NCBI RefSeq assembly: GCF_000420405.1 | Contig: NZ_ATUW01000006.1 | Span: 62,001 to 126,000 of the forward strand | Direction of reading: 5' to 3' | Length of the DNA stretch: 64,000 bases | Source of the DNA: Winkia neuii subsp. neuii DSM 8576 | GTDB taxonomy: Bacteria; Actinomycetota; Actinomycetes; Actinomycetales; Actinomycetaceae | Shown: positions 61,177 to 64,000 of the stretch, piece after piece | Layout of the letters: every line of letters starts with the position of its first letter | How positions within the stretch are numbered: position 1 is the first letter of the stretch | Translations under genes and position numbers: made by a program | The notes under the pieces: generated by a model | Told to the model about the DNA's origin: nothing | The model's database searches: none | The model's input: the letters and a program-made list of their open reading frames with translations, nothing else

Positions 61177-63168
61177 CTAGAATTTGCCGCCGCCGAAGGA
61201 ACCGCCGAAGCCACCCCCGCCGCCGAAGGAACCGCCCCCGAAGGAGCCGCCGAAAGTGCCCCCCGACCCCCAGTCGGAGGAGTCCCAATCAGAAGAGCCC
61301 CAATTGGAGTGATGCCCGCCCGAAAGCAGTCCACCTAGCAAGAATGAACCAAAGTCGATACCTGGAGCCCGGTAGGCCTCCCGCATCTGCCCGCCGCCCC
61401 CGTCGCGTAGCTCGTTGATGGCCTGCAGCGCGTCCTTGTCGGCCTCGGTAACTAGGGCTACCGCGGTGGAAATGTCCGAATCTTCGAGTTGCCTGGCGTT
61501 TTCCAGCTTGTTCTTGGCCTGGGAGACTAGTGAACGCACCTCCACATCCACCACGCCGCGGTAGGGCGAGATTAGCGATTCGGCCTCGGAAATGTGCGCT
61601 TGGGCGCTCTGCTTGCGATCGTTGTAGATGCCAGCTTTGCGCGAGTCGCGTTCGTTTTGCTCGCGAATTGGGTCCAGCACATTGTCGAGGGCGTCCTCGG
61701 CAGTGCGGATGCGTTCGGCGGCCGCCAGCGGGTCGGCTTTGCCCGCCCGAGCTGATTGGGCGAAGGCGATAGCCTCCTTGGCTTCGGCCACTAGCGGTTC
61801 GAATAGTGACTGACCGCGTTTCTTGTTCTCGCGAGCTACGTCGTCTAGGTCGGAGCTGATAGAGCCAATAGCGCGCAGTAGGGACTGGTTTGATTCGGCC
61901 AGATTTTGCCGGGCATTCGTGATTCCGGAAAGTAGCCCGTTTGCCTGCGTAATAGCGCGCCGAGCCAGGTGTAGGCGCTCGACGGCCTGAGCGCGATCGT
62001 CGGCGGCGAATGCCTGCTTGCCGTCGGCAACAGTTTGGGCTGCAGAATCCAACAGGGCTTCCGCCTGGTCCGCGTTGTCTTCAATCGAGGACAGATTCAC
62101 CCCCGGGAACGACAGGTGTAGGTTTTTCAATTCCTCGCGGGCAGCGGGCAGGCTGTCGCGCGATTCGTCAATCCTAGTCTGGGCATCGGCCAGCCCCTTG
62201 TCGGCCTGGGCCTGGTCGTTAGATAGGTCGGAAAACTCCTGACGTTTCGCCTGAATGATTTGCAGAGCAGTTTGGGCATGTTCAAGCACTTGGTTGGCCA
62301 GGGAATAGCGTTGGGAAGAATCCGAGGCCGAATTCATCTGCTTGAGCAATCCCAATGCCTGATCGCGTTCCTTTGAAGCGCTCTGATAGGCGGCCTGGAA
62401 AGAATCGGTGCGGGTAGTGCCGAACTGGGCTTTGGCGAACTGCACGTCCTCTTCGGCAGCGCGAACCGCGTTGTCGGCCTCTAGAGCAGCTGACCCAGCT
62501 TTAGAAACCGTCTGGTCGATTTGCTGGTCAGATGGGCCGGAAGCGGTGGGGGCATTAGCAGGCTTTCCGGAGGACTTGCGATTGCGCCACACAAAGAAAC
62601 CAACTACGAGCAAGCCTATTAGCAGTACGGGCCCCACTCCGAGGCGTCCGATACCGCTTCCCCCGCCCGAGCTGTGGCCGGAACTGTTCCCCGGGGTGAG
62701 CTTAGTCATCTGTTCGGCCGCAGCGACCGAGGCGCCAGCCCAATCCTCACGAGAGAGTGCGGATACGGCAGCCTGGTCGATCTGCTCCTTTTGTGAATCG
62801 GAAAGGCGTACCTGGTCGCCATAGCAAAAACCGTAGTCGTGGGTGCGAACCGCAACTACTAGCAACACGTTGCGCCCCAACAGAGAAGATTTGCGCAAAG
62901 TCTGTTCGCACCAGGCGTTGGTGGATTGCCCAGAAAAATCGTTCACATAAACGGCATTGAAATTGCCGGCCTTAGAAGATCGGGTCTGTTTGGCAGCCTC
63001 GCGAGCCTTGGCTAGCTGACCCGAATCCATCACTTGGGCACGATCCGAAATCATGTCCTCTATCGAATAGGGGTCCTCGGCTAGGGCAGGTGCGGGGAGG
63101 GCGAAAACTACCGCCGCGGTTGCAGCTAGAACTGCTCCTGCCTTACGAACAAAAGAAAAACGCGTCAT
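61177..63168 (-). CDS. TPM-domain membrane protein (YgcG-like) with long coiled coil and Gly-rich tail
   Basis: A 663-residue protein. It has a signal peptide (1-30, ending ALAED), an exported TPM domain (about 35-150; VLLVVAVRTHDYGFCYGD), a Ser/Gly linker, a membrane helix (about 178-197) and a long intracellular coiled coil (about 215-600). The tail is made of Gly/Ser/Phe/Trp repeats such as GGSFGGGSFGGGGGFGGSFG. TPM domains are implicated in photosystem repair in plants and membrane stress in bacteria. The cytosolic coiled coil could contact PspA encoded next. The ATG at 63168 lies six bases after GATAAT, suggesting a leaderless message. Confidence 0.87.
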   Translation of the reverse strand: MTRFSFVRKAGAVLAATAAVVFALPAPALAEDPYSIEDMISDRAQVMDSGQLAKAREAAKQTRSSKAGNFNAVYVNDFSGQSTNAWCEQTLRKSSLLGRNVLLVVAVRTHDYGFCYGDQVRLSDSQKEQIDQAAVSALSREDWAGASVAAAEQMTKLTPGNSSGHSSGGGSGIGRLGVGPVLLIGLLVVGFFVWRNRKSSGKPANAPTASGPSDQQIDQTVSKAGSAALEADNAVRAAEEDVQFAKAQFGTTRTDSFQAAYQSASKERDQALGLLKQMNSASDSSQRYSLANQVLEHAQTALQIIQAKRQEFSDLSNDQAQADKGLADAQTRIDESRDSLPAAREELKNLHLSFPGVNLSSIEDNADQAEALLDSAAQTVADGKQAFAADDRAQAVERLHLARRAITQANGLLSGITNARQNLAESNQSLLRAIGSISSDLDDVARENKKRGQSLFEPLVAEAKEAIAFAQSARAGKADPLAAAERIRTAEDALDNVLDPIREQNERDSRKAGIYNDRKQSAQAHISEAESLISPYRGVVDVEVRSLVSQAKNKLENARQLEDSDISTAVALVTEADKDALQAINELRDGGGGQMREAYRAPGIDFGSFLLGGLLSGGHHSNWGSSDWDSSDWGSGGTFGGSFGGGSFGGGGGFGGSFGGGKF

Positions 63169-63180
63169 GGGTGCATTATC
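63169..63180 (-). promoter_or_regulatory. Probable leaderless promoter (-10 GATAAT) of the TPM-domain gene
   Basis: On the reverse strand GATAAT (63180-63175) is followed by six bases and the ATG at 63168. No ribosome site is present. Geometry equals that at the AspT-like gene. Confidence 0.5.
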
Positions 63181-63323
63181 GCAAGTATTAGCGGCTTTTG
63201 CCTGCCTAGCTGCAACGAGATTCGCGGGATGCGAAAAACGCACTATAGTGAGCAACGAAATAACGTCCGGCGACTTAGCTCAGCTATCATTAGGTGACGT
63301 ATTGGAGTACTTAAGGAGTAAAA

Positions 63324-63701
63324 GTGCCAGCTGGCAAAGTGAAGTGGTTTGACGGCGACCGCGGGTTTGGCTTTATCGCGGGCGACGACGGGGCAGAAGT
63401 ATTTTTGCATGCGTCTGCTCTTCCCGCTGGTACCACGCACCTGAAAGCGGGTACCCGGGTGGAATACTCGGTGGCTGACGGGCGCAAAGGCCCGCAGGCG
63501 TTCGGCCTCACCGTTGAAGCGCCCATGCCCTCCTTAGCGAAGCAGGCGCGCCGCAAACCGGCAGTCATGGTGCCGGTTGTAGAAGACCTAATTAAACTGT
63601 TGGACTACTCTTCGGCCTCCCTCCGCAAGGGGCGCTACCCGGCCAACGGCAAGAAGATCGCTTCGGTCCTGCGCGCAGTTGCGGATGATTTCGATGCCTG
63701 A
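63324..63701 (+). CDS. Cold-shock domain protein with C-terminal extension
   Basis: A 125-residue protein. The cold-shock domain (1-68) has RNP1 GDRGFGFIAG and RNP2 VFLHASAL, the surfaces that bind single-stranded RNA or DNA. About 57 further residues are basic and helical, as in actinobacterial CspB-type proteins that are followed by DUF3027. GTG start after AAGGAG. Its end overlaps the next gene by eight bases. Confidence 0.93.
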   Translation: MPAGKVKWFDGDRGFGFIAGDDGAEVFLHASALPAGTTHLKAGTRVEYSVADGRKGPQAFGLTVEAPMPSLAKQARRKPAVMVPVVEDLIKLLDYSSASLRKGRYPANGKKIASVLRAVADDFDA

Positions 63702-64000
63702 AACAGACAAGGTTTTGGCGGCAGCCGTCGAGGTGGCAAGGCAGTCACTTTTGTCTATCGCAAAAGAAGACGAGATTGGCAAGCACTTAGGTTTCGTCCT
63801 CGACGATGTTCGCCTTGGTACGCATTCCTTCGAATGCCTCAAGCCGGGTTACCGCGGATGGCATTGGGTGTCCACGGTGGCGCGTGTACCTCGGGGACGC
63901 AAAGCGACTATTTGCGAGGTGGCCCTAATTCCCGGCCCCGATGCGTTGCTGGCGCCCAAATGGGTGCCTTGGAAAGAGCGGCTCAAGCCAGGCGACCTGC
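63694..64000 (+). CDS. DUF3027 family protein (partial, C-terminus cut by window edge)
   Basis: A frame from the ATG at 63694 runs to the window end (102 residues). The segments GKHLGFVLDDVRLGTHSFEC, GYRGWHWVSTVARVPRG and APKWVPWKERLKPGDL match the actinobacterial DUF3027 family, which usually follows a cold-shock gene. It overlaps the cold-shock gene by eight bases, implying coupling. No function is known. Confidence 0.88.
   Translation, partial: MPETDKVLAAAVEVARQSLLSIAKEDEIGKHLGFVLDDVRLGTHSFECLKPGYRGWHWVSTVARVPRGRKATICEVALIPGPDALLAPKWVPWKERLKPGDL

Noticed and set aside
61177-61320. DNA tandem repeats as a separate repeat element
   Set aside because: The repetition is the coding sequence of the Gly/Ser/Phe tail of the TPM-domain protein, not an independent element.
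1-64000. tRNA, rRNA, CRISPR, insertion sequence or prophage
   Set aside because: No T-loop-like GGTTCGAATCC stretch in a gap, no spaced direct repeats, and no transposase, integrase or phage structural protein were seen.

Overview
The window reads as a chromosomal segment of a high-GC Gram-positive bacterium, most likely an actinomycete of the Actinomycetaceae type that lives on mucosal surfaces. The evidence is the dnaK-grpE-dnaJ-hspR operon with HspR-type (HAIR) operators, cell-wall sorting signals of the LAxTG kind, a cold-shock gene followed by a DUF3027 gene, a PspA/TPM-domain pair, GTG starts, and a mucin-glycan utilisation locus. No tRNA, rRNA, CRISPR array, insertion sequence or prophage was seen. 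No gap between genes exceeds about 250 bases.

Layout. 1-12.9 kb: Asp23-family envelope protein (cut by the window edge), a GGCT-like protein, Hsp20 under two HAIR boxes, aldo/keto reductase, RDD membrane protein, a heterodimeric ABC exporter, an SGNH hydrolase, an AspT/YidE-like transporter, M18 aminopeptidase, Ohr, WrbA and a MarR regulator. 12.9-22.4 kb: acetyltransferase, dnaK-grpE-dnaJ-hspR, two small membrane proteins, two tandem MT0933-type 'antitoxin' paralogs without a toxin, and clpB. HAIR boxes precede hsp20, dnaK and clpB, so this is a compact HspR regulon. 22.5-30.1 kb: long TetR regulator, beta-lactamase-fold hydrolase, NUDIX, exonuclease III, pyrE-SDR-trmH, class II fructose-bisphosphate aldolase, glycerate kinase. 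30.2-33.5 kb: an operon of ADP-ribosylglycohydrolase, NCS1 permease and PfkB kinase, resembling yegTUV with a different transporter.

33.6-52.6 kb is the most distinctive region: an accessory locus for galacto-N-biose (Gal-beta1,3-GalNAc) and amino-sugar use. A DeoR-type regulator sits divergently between two arms. The leftward arm encodes an AgaS-like SIS isomerase/deaminase, a ROK kinase, a LacC/FruK-type kinase and a tagatose-bisphosphate-type aldolase, followed by an ABC importer (binding protein plus two permeases). The rightward arm encodes the regulator, a sugar-1-phosphate nucleotidyltransferase, a galactokinase-like GHMP kinase, a GH112 phosphorylase and a second ABC importer. A paralogous orphan binding protein lies at 33.6 kb. 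At 56.7 kb a wall-anchored GH101 endo-alpha-N-acetylgalactosaminidase would release the disaccharide from mucin O-glycans. Together these give a likely path: GH101 cuts the core-1 disaccharide outside, ABC import, phosphorolysis to galactose-1-phosphate plus GalNAc, then the two halves enter separate routes. A GalNAc-6-phosphate deacetylase and an importer ATPase are not in the window and must be encoded elsewhere.

50.4-64 kb also holds a wall-anchored metallophosphoesterase with a LamG-like domain, lysS with unusual T-rich third codon positions, GlpD, a NYN-domain protein, PspA, a TPM-domain protein, a cold-shock protein and a truncated DUF3027 gene. A recurrent structural trait is that five convergent gene pairs end in stop codons that share exactly four bases.
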